This document shows, piece by piece, positions 47,047 to 56,127 of a stretch of DNA of 64,000 bases; within the stretch, counting starts at the first letter, position 1; each line of letters begins with the position of its first letter. Below the pieces are notes generated by a model. That model did no database searches and had not been told where the DNA came from. It worked only from the letters and a program-made list of their open reading frames with translations. Origin of the DNA: Pseudomonas sp. Tri1 (GTDB lineage Bacteria > Pseudomonadota > Gammaproteobacteria > Pseudomonadales > Pseudomonadaceae); assembly GCF_017968885.1 (NCBI RefSeq), contig NZ_CP072913.1:558001-622000 (forward strand). The letters run 5' to 3'. The translations under genes and the position numbers were made by a program.

Positions 47047-47907
47047 TCAGGCCTTTGGCAGCGCCAGCCCCTGGCCCATCTGCACCGGTGAGCCGGCCAC
47101 CAGTTCTTCAGCCCATTTCACCTGGTCCGGCCCGAACAGCACAATGGCGGTCGAGCCCAGTTTGAAGCGGCCCAGTTCGGCGCCTTTTTCCAGGTGGATC
47201 GGTGCGCGAGCGGCTTCGTCATAGCGGAAAGTCTTGAGTTCACGCTTGGGCGGTGTCACCAGGCCGGCCCAGACGGTTTCGATGGATGCCACGATCATCG
47301 CGCCCACCAGGACCACGGCCATCGGCCCACGCTCGGTGTCGAAAATGCACGCCACGCGCTCGTTACGAGCAAACAGCTCAGGAACGTTTTCAGCAGTGGT
47401 CTGGTTGACCGAGAAAATTCGCCCGGGAATGTAGACCATCTCCCGCAGCGTGCCGGCCAGTGGCATGTGCACCCGGTGGTAATCCTTGGGCGAGAGGTAA
47501 ATGGTGGCGAAGTCACCGCCCATGAATGGCGCCGCGTTGGCCGCGTCACCACCGAGCAGTTCCAGCACGCTGAAGCTGTGCCCCTTGGCCTGGAATACCC
47601 GGCCATGCTCGATCGGGCCGAGCTGGCTGACGGCACCGTCGGCGGGGCTGAGGATCGCCCCCGGGGTTGAGTCCAGCGGGCGGGCGCCGTCTTTCAAGGC
47701 GCGGGTGAAGAAAGCGTTGAAGTGCTCGTAGGCCGTCAGGTCTTCCACCAGGGCCTGGGACATGTCCACTTGATAACGCTTGGCGAACCACGCGGTAAAG
47801 GCATTCTTGAACCAGCGCACACGGCATTCGGCAATGCAGCCGGCCAGCCGCGACAGCAGATGATGGGGCAGCAGGTATTGAGAGAGGATGAACAAGCGGT
47901 TTTTCAT
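47047..47907 (-). CDS. psd: Phosphatidylserine decarboxylase proenzyme
   Basis: This 286-residue inner-membrane enzyme makes phosphatidylethanolamine. The self-cleavage motif LGST is at residues 250-253 ([10 protein letters not shown]); Ser252 becomes the pyruvoyl group. The charge-relay histidine region [11 protein letters not shown] is present, so it looks active. The stop side ends near a REP, and rhdA lies 18 bases upstream, so the two are probably co-transcribed. The PAO1 counterpart is PA4957. Confidence 0.96.
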   Translation of the reverse strand: MKNRLFILSQYLLPHHLLSRLAGCIAECRVRWFKNAFTAWFAKRYQVDMSQALVEDLTAYEHFNAFFTRALKDGARPLDSTPGAILSPADGAVSQLGPIEHGRVFQAKGHSFSVLELLGGDAANAAPFMGGDFATIYLSPKDYHRVHMPLAGTLREMVYIPGRIFSVNQTTAENVPELFARNERVACIFDTERGPMAVVLVGAMIVASIETVWAGLVTPPKRELKTFRYDEAARAPIHLEKGAELGRFKLGSTAIVLFGPDQVKWAEELVAGSPVQMGQGLALPKA

Positions 47908-47925
47908 TAACTGTCCTTAAGAACT

Positions 47926-48741
47926 TCAGAGCTCGATAGGGGTGTCGGGGTGATTGCCCCATTCGCCCCAGGAACCGGCATAGCCTTTGACTCGTGGATA
48001 ACCGAGCGCCTTGGCCACCAGATAGGTGAAGCCAGAGCGGTGGTGGGTCTGGCAGTGAGTGATGATTTCTTTGTCCGGCGTGATGCCCAATTGTTCAAGG
48101 ATCTGTGGCATATCCTTGCGAATGCGCAGGTTGCGCGCCTGGTCCATGCCGGCAGTCCATTCGAAGTTGACCGCGCCGGGGATGTGTCCGCCCCTGGCGG
48201 CGACGACTTTCTCGCCGGAGTATTCCAGTGGACCGCGTGCGTCCCAGATCGCCAGGTCGGCGGCGCCGAGACGGCTTTGCAGGTATTCGCGGGTGGCAGT
48301 GGGTTCGTCGTGCAGTGTCAGGCTTACCGGGCCGGCGACGGGGGCGGGCACTTCAGTGGAGACCGGCAAACCCTCGTCCAGCCACGACAGCAGGCCGCCG
48401 TCGAGGTAGTGGTAGTTCGAGTGGCCGATCACGTCCAGCAGCCAGATAAAGCGCCCGGCCCAGCCGCCGCCTTCATCGTCATAGACCACGTAGACCGCAT
48501 CCGGGTTGTGCCCGAGTTCGCCGAACAGTGCTTGCAGATCGGCTTTGGCCGGCAACAGGCCTGGCGCTGGGGGCTGGCCCAGTTGCGTACGCTTGGGGTC
48601 GACGAAGCGTGCGCCGGGGATGTGCCCGGTGCTGTAGCGGGCGGCGCTGGTCAGGTCCACCAGAATCAGTTCGCGGGCGTCGAGGCGCGGCAGCAGCTCG
48701 CTCGGCTCGATCACCAGCGGCAAGCCAGAGAAGTCAGGCAT
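47926..48741 (-). CDS. rhdA: Thiosulfate sulfurtransferase (rhodanese)
   Basis: This 271-residue protein has two rhodanese domains. The active-site loop HCQTHHRSG places the catalytic cysteine at residue 230, as in Azotobacter RhdA with its characteristic CQTHHR. It moves sulfane sulfur from thiosulfate to cyanide or a thiol acceptor. The start is ATG (first base 48741, MPDFSGLPLVIEP); an upstream ATG adds seven unlikely residues. The psd gene follows. The PAO1 counterpart is PA4956. Confidence 0.94.
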   Translation of the reverse strand: MPDFSGLPLVIEPSELLPRLDARELILVDLTSAARYSTGHIPGARFVDPKRTQLGQPPAPGLLPAKADLQALFGELGHNPDAVYVVYDDEGGGWAGRFIWLLDVIGHSNYHYLDGGLLSWLDEGLPVSTEVPAPVAGPVSLTLHDEPTATREYLQSRLGAADLAIWDARGPLEYSGEKVVAARGGHIPGAVNFEWTAGMDQARNLRIRKDMPQILEQLGITPDKEIITHCQTHHRSGFTYLVAKALGYPRVKGYAGSWGEWGNHPDTPIEL

Positions 48742-48783
48742 GTGAGGTCTCCAGGGGCGCAAAGGGAAACGATTGTATCAAGT

Positions 48784-50322
48784 TCAGCGGCCGCGGTTGG
48801 TGAAGGTATGCAAGGCCCTTTCGATGCATTGCACGGTTTTGCCGAAGGCCTGTACGGTCACATCCGAAAACGGTCCGCCGCCCTGATCGACCACCACCAG
48901 CATGATCACCCGGCCGTTGCACGTCAGCGAACGCAACAGCAGGTGCTCACCCCGGAACAGGCTGCGCAGGCCCGGCGGCAGCAGCGCGGAAAACTGGGCA
49001 TTGTTGTCCGGGGTCAGGCGAACCTGGGCCTGCTGGGCCAGCAACCGTTGCAGGACCTTGCTCTGGCTGATGGAGAAACTCATGGCCGCAGCTTCTGCAG
49101 GCAGGCCAGCGGTTTGATGCACGCGCACGCTGGTCTGGCTGCGGTCGGCCATCAGGATCATCACCCGGCGCATGCCGCAGGCCGCCAACGCATCCCGGGC
49201 CGAGGTGGTCAGGTGCATGGCATTGCTGAAGGGGCTCGGTTCCACCAGCAGGGCAGAGCATTGCTTGCGCCACCGGGTCAGGTCTTCGGCGCTGGGTGGG
49301 GCGGGCGGCAGCAACCCAGGGTGGATGCGGTGGCTGTCCCAGGGCCAGATCAGCGCCACAGCTGGATGCCAGAGATCTGGCATGGCGTGGTGGCGGGCGC
49401 TGATGACGGCTTGTTGATGCAGTTGCTGCTGGACTTCATCCATCGGCATTTGCAGATACAAGCTGGTCAGGTATTGCCAGCGCTGGCTATGGGGGCAATC
49501 CCACGCCTGTTGTGCCGAAAGGGCCAGGCCGTTGGCCAGTAGCACGGTATTGGCCGGCTGATTGAGCCAGCGCCGCAGGGTTGGGTCATCGTCCAGGCGA
49601 TTCTGTTGGCGCAGCGGGTGTTCGCTGTCCCGGGCAATGCGTAGCACTTTTACCAGCTCGCGGCGTTCGCTGAGCAACAGGCGATAGCCTTGCATCACCC
49701 AGATCGGCAGGCGCCAGGCTTCTACCAGGGCCAGGCAAATTTTCAGCAGGCCGACGCCGAACAGTTCGCGCTCCACCTTGCTGGCTGGCTCGCCTTTATG
49801 GATGACCCGCAACTCCCACTCTCCCAGCAAGCGTGGGTGGGTCAGGGCCAGTGGCCAGAGCGGCGACAGAAACAGCAGGCTGCCCCAGTGGATGTCTTGC
49901 CACAGCCGCGCCAGGCGGCTGGCAAAAAAACCATTGGCCTGTTGCGTTGCGTGCTGGCTGATCAATTGCACCTGGCGCAGGGCGACGGGTATCTGCTGTT
50001 CCGGCAGCGAGGGCAGGCGTGCAAGCAGTTCTTCGGTGCGCTTGAGGCCGAGGCGGTTGATCGCTACTTCGAGATTTTCCGCAGGTTCTGCAAGGCTGCC
50101 GTGGGTGTGATGGTTGGCTTCGCGGATGACACTCAACGCCAGGGCGGGGCTGTCCTGGATCAGTTCGGCGATGTCTCGCAATGACCGGCGGCTGTCGGCA
50201 ACAGCCTTGCAGACCAAGTCGTGACTGGCCTGGGGCACCGGCAGGTGTACGCCTTCGAGCAGCTTTACCCAGCCTTCGAGCGTGGTCGGCCGTGGAGTTG
50301 GAACCTTCGTTTCGTTAGCCAT
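48784..50322 (-). CDS. HDOD domain protein
   Basis: This 512-residue cytosolic protein has an N-terminal HDOD domain (VHLPVPQASHDLVCKAVADS, LIQDSPALALSVIREAN and LEVAINRLGLKRTEELLA), an HD-like fold that usually lacks the metal pair. The C-terminal half is unassigned and may be a degenerate GAF-like sensor. HDOD proteins act in signalling, often of motility and c-di-GMP pathways; divergence from motAB fits this loosely. The start is ATG, first base 50322. Confidence 0.82.
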   Translation of the reverse strand: MANETKVPTPRPTTLEGWVKLLEGVHLPVPQASHDLVCKAVADSRRSLRDIAELIQDSPALALSVIREANHHTHGSLAEPAENLEVAINRLGLKRTEELLARLPSLPEQQIPVALRQVQLISQHATQQANGFFASRLARLWQDIHWGSLLFLSPLWPLALTHPRLLGEWELRVIHKGEPASKVERELFGVGLLKICLALVEAWRLPIWVMQGYRLLLSERRELVKVLRIARDSEHPLRQQNRLDDDPTLRRWLNQPANTVLLANGLALSAQQAWDCPHSQRWQYLTSLYLQMPMDEVQQQLHQQAVISARHHAMPDLWHPAVALIWPWDSHRIHPGLLPPAPPSAEDLTRWRKQCSALLVEPSPFSNAMHLTTSARDALAACGMRRVMILMADRSQTSVRVHQTAGLPAEAAAMSFSISQSKVLQRLLAQQAQVRLTPDNNAQFSALLPPGLRSLFRGEHLLLRSLTCNGRVIMLVVVDQGGGPFSDVTVQAFGKTVQCIERALHTFTNRGR

Positions 50323-50393
50323 GGTTGGACGCGATCATCGCATAGAGTATCTACGCCCGGAACGGGGCAAACTGGCTTTTCGCCAGAACTGGC

Positions 50394-50420
50394 TATAGTC
50401 TGGCGCAGTTTTGCCGATAA
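50394..50420 (+). promoter_or_regulatory. Sigma-28 (FliA) promoter of motAB
   Basis: TATAGTCT (50394-50401, six of eight to TAAAGTTT), an 11-base spacer, and then a perfect GCCGATAA (50413-50420). It lies 68 bases before the motA ATG and is correctly oriented. Confidence 0.8.
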
Positions 50421-50488
50421 GTAGAAGAAGAGATTTTTCAGCTTCCGAATATGACCTTGAACCCGACTTAAATAAGTACTTTCTATCT

Positions 50489-51340
50489 ATGGCTAAAATT
50501 ATCGGCATCATTGTCGTGTTCGCGAGCGTACTCGGCGGATACGTGCTCTCCCATGGCAAGATTGCAGCCCTGATCCAGCCTTTCGAGGTGATGATCATCG
50601 GTGGCGCGGCCCTTGGCGCATTCCTGCAGGCCAACCCCGGCTACATGACAATGCACGTGCTCAAGAAGTCCTTGGGCATGTTCAGTTCGCGTTTCAGCCA
50701 CACCTTCTACCTCGAGGTGTTGGGGCTGATCTACGAGATCCTCAACAAGAGCCGCCGCGAAGGCATGATGGCGATCGAAGGGGATATCGAAGATGCCGCC
50801 GCCAGCCCGATATTCGCCAAGTACCCCGCGGTGCTCAAAGATGCCCGGATGACGGCGTTCATCTGTGATTACCTGCGCATCATGTCGTCTGGCAACATGG
50901 CCCCCCATGAGCTCGAAGGGCTGTTCGACATGGAACTCTACAGCCTCAAGGAAGACCTGGAGCACCCGTCCCACGCGGTCACCGGTATCGCCGACGCCAT
51001 GCCGGGCTTTGGTATCGTCGCGGCGGTATTGGGCATCGTGGTGACCATGGCTTCCCTGGGCGACGGTGACCAGAAATCCATCGGTCTGCACGTGGGTGCG
51101 GCACTGGTGGGGACCTTCTTCGGTATTTTGGCCGCGTATGGTTTCTTCGGCCCTCTGGCTCACTCCCTGGCCCACGACGCCAAGGAAGAGCTCAACGTCT
51201 ACGAAGCCATCAAGGCTTCCCTGGTGGCCTCGGCCTCGGGCATGCCGCCATCGCTGGCGGTGGAGTTCGGCCGCAAGGTCCTGTACCCGGCGCACCGTCC
51301 AAGCTTCGCCGAGTTGGAACAAGCGGTTCGCGGTCGCTAA
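50489..51340 (+). CDS. motA: Flagellar stator protein MotA
   Basis: This 283-residue protein has four membrane segments and a large cytosolic loop between the second and third. The loop (KSRREGMMAIEGDIED, then DARMTAFICDYLRIM) holds the charged residues that touch FliG. The segment GIADAMPGFGIVAAVLGIV carries the functional proline. With MotB it forms the proton-driven stator. I prefer ATG 50489 (MAKIIGIIVVF); upstream in-frame codons include the promoter. motB begins 3 bases after the stop. Confidence 0.96.
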   Translation: MAKIIGIIVVFASVLGGYVLSHGKIAALIQPFEVMIIGGAALGAFLQANPGYMTMHVLKKSLGMFSSRFSHTFYLEVLGLIYEILNKSRREGMMAIEGDIEDAAASPIFAKYPAVLKDARMTAFICDYLRIMSSGNMAPHELEGLFDMELYSLKEDLEHPSHAVTGIADAMPGFGIVAAVLGIVVTMASLGDGDQKSIGLHVGAALVGTFFGILAAYGFFGPLAHSLAHDAKEELNVYEAIKASLVASASGMPPSLAVEFGRKVLYPAHRPSFAELEQAVRGR

Positions 51341-51343
51341 GTC

Positions 51344-52381
51344 ATGGAAAATAACCAGCCGATCATTATCAAGCGCGTCAAGCGCATAGCCGCGGGGCAT
51401 CACGGGGGCGCCTGGAAAATCGCCTTCGCCGACTTTGCGACGGCGATGATGGCGTTCTTCCTGGTGCTGTGGCTGCTGTCCACCGCGACCCCGGAACAGA
51501 AGATCGCCATCGCCGGTTACTTCAAGGACCCGGTCGGTTTTACTGAAAGCGGCACGCCGTACATCATCGACCTGGGTGGTTCACCGACCCTGGCGCCGGA
51601 AACGACCCTCAACCCTGAAGTCAAGTCCGAGCCCCAGCCCGACAAAGTGACGGTGGATTCCGAGCAGGTCGAAGGCATGGCCGAGCAGATCGAGCGCGAG
51701 CGCCTGGAATTGTTGCTGCAGGAGTTGCAGAACAAGGTCGAGGAGAACCCGCAGCTGCAGAAATTCAAGGACCAGATCCTGTTCGAAATCACGCCGAACG
51801 GCTTGCGCATCCAGATCATGGACGCCGAGAACCGGCCGATGTTCGATTCCGGCAGTGCGCGCCTGAAGCCTTACTTCGAAGACATTCTGCTGGCCATGGC
51901 TGACACCATCAAAGCGGTGCCGAACAAAATCAGCATCAGCGGTCATACCGATGCCAAGCCCTATGTCGGCAAAGGTGATTTCGGTAACTGGGAACTGTCC
52001 GCTAACCGCGCCAACGCGGCACGTCGTGCCCTGGTGGCCGGCAGTTATCCGGACGAACAGGTGGCGCGGGTGGTCGGTTACGCATCCTCGGCGTTGTTCG
52101 ACCGCAAGGATCCGTTCAACCCGGTCAACCGGCGTATCGATATCGTGGTGTTGACCAAGAAGGCCCAGCAGGCCATCGAAGGTTCGCAAACCGATGACCC
52201 GGCGCCGGATCCGGCCCAGGGCCAGGGCGCACCGGGTGAAGTACCGGCAACGCCTGGGGCGGCGGCTGATCCGAACGCCTTGCCGGCGGATAAGCAGCCG
52301 GTGCCGGCCCACGAGCTGCGCGAGCGTCTGAACCTGTTCGAGGACGCTGCGCCCAAGCCTGCCGAGACGCCTGCGCAGTAA
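51344..52381 (+). CDS. motB: Flagellar stator protein MotB
   Basis: This 345-residue protein has a single membrane segment after residue 30, with the proton-carrying aspartate in FADFATAMMAFFLVLWLL (Asp30). A plug region follows, then a C-terminal OmpA-like peptidoglycan-binding domain (ISGHTDAKPY, ELSANRANAARRAL). The last 60 residues are proline/alanine-rich. It anchors the MotA stator to the cell wall. A strong terminator follows. Confidence 0.96.
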   Translation: MENNQPIIIKRVKRIAAGHHGGAWKIAFADFATAMMAFFLVLWLLSTATPEQKIAIAGYFKDPVGFTESGTPYIIDLGGSPTLAPETTLNPEVKSEPQPDKVTVDSEQVEGMAEQIERERLELLLQELQNKVEENPQLQKFKDQILFEITPNGLRIQIMDAENRPMFDSGSARLKPYFEDILLAMADTIKAVPNKISISGHTDAKPYVGKGDFGNWELSANRANAARRALVAGSYPDEQVARVVGYASSALFDRKDPFNPVNRRIDIVVLTKKAQQAIEGSQTDDPAPDPAQGQGAPGEVPATPGAAADPNALPADKQPVPAHELRERLNLFEDAAPKPAETPAQ

Positions 52382-52422
52382 CCCACAAAAAAGCCGACAT
52401 CATTGTCGGCTTTTTTGTGGGT
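52381..52422. terminator. Bidirectional terminator between motB and rsgA
   Basis: A perfect 19-bp stem: ACCCACAAAAAAGCCGACA (52381-52399) and its complement at 52404-52422, with loop TCAT. The A6/T6 tracts serve both strands. Confidence 0.92.
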
Positions 52423-52433
52423 CATTGTTTTCT

Positions 52434-52504
52434 GATCGTTCCCACGCTCTGCGTGGGACGCTGAGCGTCACCAGATGCGTTACCACGCAGAGTGTGGGAA
52501 CGAT
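52434..52504. repeat. Palindromic intergenic repeat (GATCGTTCCCACGC family, medium form)
   Basis: ATCGTTCCCACGCTCTGCGTGG at the left pairs, with one mismatch, with CCACGCAGAGTGTGGGAACG at the right, with a further small palindrome in the middle. It lies just after the motB/rsgA terminator, ending 14 bases before the rsgA stop. Confidence 0.75.
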
Positions 52505-52517
52505 TCTATAACCGGGC

Positions 52518-53549
52518 TCAGTAACTGCTTTCCGGCAGGCTGGCGATGATCGAGCGGTAGCTGTTCATCCGTTGCTGATGCACGCGACCTTCTTCCAAGG
52601 CCTTGAGCAGGGCACAACCGGGTTCGCGATCGTGCTTGCAGTCGCGGAAGCGGCAGGTGCCGATCAGCTCGTTGAACTCGATGAATCCGGCTTCGACATC
52701 GGCCCGGCTGACGTGACCCAAGCCAAACTCGCGGATGCCCGGCGAGTCGATCAGTTCACCGCCGCCGGGGAAGTGGAACAGCCGCGCGGTGGTGGTGGTG
52801 TGGGTGCCTTGGCCAGACAGTTCGGACAACGGCCCGACACGGGTCTCGACGTCCGGCAGCAGGCTGTTGACCAGCGACGACTTGCCGACACCGGACTGGC
52901 CGACGAACACACTGATGCGTCCGTCCAGTTGTTCCTGCAATTTTTCCATCCCGTCGCCGTGATGAGCCGAGACTTCCAGCACCGGGTAACCCAAGTCCCG
53001 ATAGACCGACAGCAAAGCGTTCAGCGCAGGAGCGTTGTGTTCGTCGATCAGGTCGAACTTGTTGAGCAGCAACAACGGGCGGATGCCGGCGTGCTCGGCG
53101 GCTACCAGGTAACGGTCGATCAGGTTGGCGTGAGGCTCGGGCAGCGGCGCAAAGACGATGACGATCATGTCGACGTTGGCGGCCACCGGCTTGAGCTGGC
53201 CTCGGCTGTCCGGGCGGCACAGCTCGGTGTGACGCGGTAATTGCGCCACGATTACGCCGATGCCCTGGTTGCCGGCGCGCCAGACGACCTGGTCGCCCGT
53301 CACCAGTGCCGGCAGGTTGGCCCGCAAGTGGCAGCGGAACACCTGGCCGGCCAGTTCGCCTTCCCGGGCCTCGACCTCGACTTGCACGCCGAAGTGGGCG
53401 ATCACCAGGCCCGTCTGTTCAGGGCCCAGGTCGCCACCCTCCAGGGCTTCGACAGCACTGGATTCGCGTTTGGCGGCGCGGGCGGCGCGCTCGCCCTGGA
53501 TCTTTTCGATGCGCCAGTTTTGACGACGATTGAGTTGGCGTTTGGCCAT
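52518..53549 (-). CDS. rsgA: Small ribosomal subunit biogenesis GTPase RsgA
   Basis: This 343-residue protein has an OB fold and then a circularly permuted GTPase: the NKFDL (G4) motif comes before [13 protein letters not shown] (G1) and DSPGIREF (G3). A C-terminal zinc knuckle, [17 protein letters not shown], completes it. It tests late 30S maturation. The start is ATG (first base 53549, [13 protein letters not shown]). It is divergent from orn. The PAO1 counterpart is PA4952. Confidence 0.96.
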   Translation of the reverse strand: MAKRQLNRRQNWRIEKIQGERAARAAKRESSAVEALEGGDLGPEQTGLVIAHFGVQVEVEAREGELAGQVFRCHLRANLPALVTGDQVVWRAGNQGIGVIVAQLPRHTELCRPDSRGQLKPVAANVDMIVIVFAPLPEPHANLIDRYLVAAEHAGIRPLLLLNKFDLIDEHNAPALNALLSVYRDLGYPVLEVSAHHGDGMEKLQEQLDGRISVFVGQSGVGKSSLVNSLLPDVETRVGPLSELSGQGTHTTTTARLFHFPGGGELIDSPGIREFGLGHVSRADVEAGFIEFNELIGTCRFRDCKHDREPGCALLKALEEGRVHQQRMNSYRSIIASLPESSY

Positions 53550-53658
53550 GGGTGTTCCGTATGAAGAAATGCAGCGAATAGGGTAAAACGGCCGCGAGTT
53601 TAGCACGCCCAAGGGCCTGCCTAGGCTAAACTGCGTGGCTACGCCGAGGAGCTCCCCT

Positions 53659-54201
53659 ATGCAAAACCCGCAGAACCTGATCTGGATCGACCTGGAAATG
53701 ACCGGTCTGAACCCCGACACCGATGTCATCATCGAAATGGCCACCATCGTCACCGACAGTGACCTCAACACCTTGGCCGAAGGCCCGGTGATCGCGATCC
53801 ATCACAGCGACGAGATCCTGGCTGGCATGGACGAATGGAACACTCGCCAGCACGGCGGCTCTGGCCTTACCCAGCGGGTACGCGAGAGCAAAATCAGCAT
53901 GGCCGAGGCCGAGGCCCAGACCATCGCCTTCCTGGAGCAGTGGGTGCCAAAGGGCAAGTCGCCGATCTGTGGCAACAGCATCTGCCAGGATCGTCGCTTC
54001 CTCTATACCCACATGAAATCCCTGGAAAGCTACTTCCACTACCGCAACCTGGACGTCTCCACCCTCAAGGAACTGGCTGCTCGCTGGGCTCCAGAAGTGC
54101 GTGACAGTTTCCAGAAGGGCGGCAGCCACCTGGCCCTGGACGACATTCGCGAGTCCATCGCCGAGTTGCAGCATTACCGTAAGCACTTCATCAAGTTCTA
54201 A
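53659..54201 (+). CDS. orn: Oligoribonuclease
   Basis: This 180-residue DEDDh exonuclease degrades 2-5 nt RNAs, and in pseudomonads pGpG from c-di-GMP breakdown. Motifs are WIDLEMTGL (Exo I), [10 protein letters not shown] (Exo II) and [11 protein letters not shown] (Exo III). ATG 53659 has GAGGAG upstream; the eight extra codons upstream lack conservation. Usual length. The PAO1 counterpart is PA4951. Confidence 0.97.
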   Translation: MQNPQNLIWIDLEMTGLNPDTDVIIEMATIVTDSDLNTLAEGPVIAIHHSDEILAGMDEWNTRQHGGSGLTQRVRESKISMAEAEAQTIAFLEQWVPKGKSPICGNSICQDRRFLYTHMKSLESYFHYRNLDVSTLKELAARWAPEVRDSFQKGGSHLALDDIRESIAELQHYRKHFIKF

Positions 54202-54247
54202 GTCGGCTCCCAGGCTATTGCAGCGAGGCAGCAGGCGGGGAAGCTGT

Positions 54248-54277
54248 GGTGGCGAGGGAGCAAGCTCCCTCGCCACC
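54248..54277. repeat. REP-type palindrome
   Basis: GGTGGCGAGGGAGC (54248-54261) and GCTCCCTCGCCACC pair around AA. Same type as 21391-21418. It lies between orn and the TRIC gene. Confidence 0.8.
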
Positions 54278-54391
54278 GGATCAGTTTGGGCTGGGGGGGC
54301 GTGATGTTTAGGCTGGGGCCGTTGCCTTGCCCCCTTTTGGTGCCTGCCCGAAATGGCTAGACTGCGCGCCTTCCAGTAAGGACCGCCCCTC

Positions 54392-55003
54392 ATGTTGCTG
54401 ATGCTTTATCTGATCGCCATCACCGCCGAAGCCATGACCGGCGCCTTGTCCGCCGGGCGCCGTGGCATGGACTGGTTCGGCGTGGTGCTGATCGCCTGCG
54501 TCACGGCATTGGGTGGCGGTTCGGTGCGTGACGTGCTGCTCGGGCATTACCCGCTCACTTGGGTCAAGCACCCGGAATACCTGGTACTGACCACCGCAGC
54601 GGCGATGCTCACGGTTTTCCTCGCGCGCTGGATGCGCCATCTGCGCTCGCTGTTCCTGGTGCTCGACGCCGTGGGCCTGGTGGCGTTTACCCTGATCGGC
54701 TGTATGACCGCCCTGGAAATGGGCCACGGCATGCTGGTGGCGTCGGTCAGCGGTGTCATCACGGGCGTGTTCGGCGGCATCCTGCGGGACATATTCTGCA
54801 ACGACATCCCGCTGATCTTCCGCCGCGAACTCTACGCCAGCGTCTCGTTTGCCGCAGCATGGTGTTATCTATTGTGTGTCTTCCTGCAACTGCCGAGCGA
54901 GCAGGCGATCCTCATCACTTTGTTCGGTGGCTTTTTGTTACGGCTCCTGGCGATCCGCTTTCACTGGGAAATGCCCAAGTTCGTTTATAACGACGAGGTC
55001 TGA
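54392..55003 (+). CDS. TRIC-like cation channel (UPF0126 family)
   Basis: This 203-residue protein has about seven membrane segments arranged as two repeats. Each repeat has a glycine-rich motif: GGGSVRDVLLG in the first and FGGILRDIF in the second. The fold is that of trimeric intracellular cation channels. A potassium or anion-balancing role is likely but unproven. The start is ATG 54392, without a strong ribosome site. Its last 19 bases overlap queG tail to tail. Confidence 0.87.
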   Translation: MLLMLYLIAITAEAMTGALSAGRRGMDWFGVVLIACVTALGGGSVRDVLLGHYPLTWVKHPEYLVLTTAAAMLTVFLARWMRHLRSLFLVLDAVGLVAFTLIGCMTALEMGHGMLVASVSGVITGVFGGILRDIFCNDIPLIFRRELYASVSFAAAWCYLLCVFLQLPSEQAILITLFGGFLLRLLAIRFHWEMPKFVYNDEV

Positions 55004-56064
55004 CGCTCGGCGTGTTGGCGCAACGCCCATTCCACATGTTCGCGCACCAGTTCCGACGGATAATCGCGCCGCGCTTGCAGTGCCTGTAGCACCGGAATCG
55101 TTGACGGTGCGTTCCCCAAGCCTACCGCCAGGTTGCGTAGCCAGCGTTCGTAACCGGCGCGGCGCAGCGGCGAACCTTCGGTGCTGCTCAGAAACCGATC
55201 CTCGTCCCACATGAACAGCTCGGCCAGCCCGGCATTGTCCAGGTTGTGCCGCGGCTTGAAGTCGCTTTCCCCGGAAGGCCGGGCGAAGCGGTTCCACGGG
55301 CAGACGATCTGGCAGTCATCACAACCGAACACCCGATTGCCGATCAACGGCCGCAGTTCTTCGGGGATGGCGCTTTTCAGTTCGATGGTCAGGTAGGAAA
55401 TGCAGCGTCGGGCATCCAGCACGTAGGGGCCGACGAAGGCATTCGTCGGGCAGATGTCCAGGCACGCAGTGCATTTTCCGCAGTGTTCGCTGGCGTGGGG
55501 TGGGTCCACCGGCAGGGGCAGGTCGACAAACAGCTCGCTCAAGAAGAAATAGCTGCCAGCCTTGCGGTTCAACACCAGGGTGTTCTTGCCGATCCAACCC
55601 AGGCCGGCCTGTTCGGCGATGGCTTTTTCCAGCACCGGGGCGCTGTCGACGAAGGCGCGATAACCGAAGGGGCCGATGACCGCCTGAATTTTTTCTGCCA
55701 GTTGCTGCACACGTTTACGGATCAATTTGTGGTAATCGCGGCCCAATGCATAGCGCGAGACATAGGCTTTTTCCGGTTGGCCAAGCAATTGCGCCATTTG
55801 TGTGTCGCCCGGCAGGTAGTCCATGCGCAGGGAAACCACCCGCAATGTGCCCGGCACCAGCTCTTCGGGGTGCGAGCGTTTGCTGCCATGGGCGCCCATG
55901 TATTCCATCTCGCCGTGATAACCCGCGTCGAGCCAGCGCTGCAAATGCTGCTCGTGCTCGGCAAGGCCCAGGCCGCTGATGCCGACTTGCTGGAAGCCCA
56001 GCTCGCGGCCCCAGTCCTTGATGGAGAGGGCGAGGGCAGGGAGGTCTGTGGAAATGGCAGGCAT
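54985..56064 (-). CDS. queG: Epoxyqueuosine reductase QueG
   Basis: This 359-residue cobalamin-dependent enzyme makes the last step of tRNA queuosine. It has two 4Fe-4S sites: CGKCTACLDICP near residue 189 and CDDCQIVCPWN near residue 242. A C-terminal HEAT-like region follows. The catalytic-aspartate region (AFVDSAPVLEKAIAEQAG) is present. The start is ATG (first base 56064, MPAISTDLPALALS). It is divergent from nnr with 63 bases between. The PAO1 counterpart is PA4950. Confidence 0.95.
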   Translation of the reverse strand: MPAISTDLPALALSIKDWGRELGFQQVGISGLGLAEHEQHLQRWLDAGYHGEMEYMGAHGSKRSHPEELVPGTLRVVSLRMDYLPGDTQMAQLLGQPEKAYVSRYALGRDYHKLIRKRVQQLAEKIQAVIGPFGYRAFVDSAPVLEKAIAEQAGLGWIGKNTLVLNRKAGSYFFLSELFVDLPLPVDPPHASEHCGKCTACLDICPTNAFVGPYVLDARRCISYLTIELKSAIPEELRPLIGNRVFGCDDCQIVCPWNRFARPSGESDFKPRHNLDNAGLAELFMWDEDRFLSSTEGSPLRRAGYERWLRNLAVGLGNAPSTIPVLQALQARRDYPSELVREHVEWALRQHAERQTSSL

Positions 56065-56093
56065 GAGGCGAGAGAAACCGGAGCTGAGATGCG

Positions 56094-56099
56094 TATAAT
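56094..56099 (+). promoter_or_regulatory. Possible -10 element for nnr
   Basis: A perfect TATAAT (56094-56099), 28 bases before the nnr ATG, within the short divergent gap to queG. No clear -35. It may drive the whole nnr-tsaE-amiB-mutL-miaA run. Confidence 0.45.
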
Positions 56100-56127
56100 T
56101 CTGCCAGACATCGGAGCCCGAAGACGC

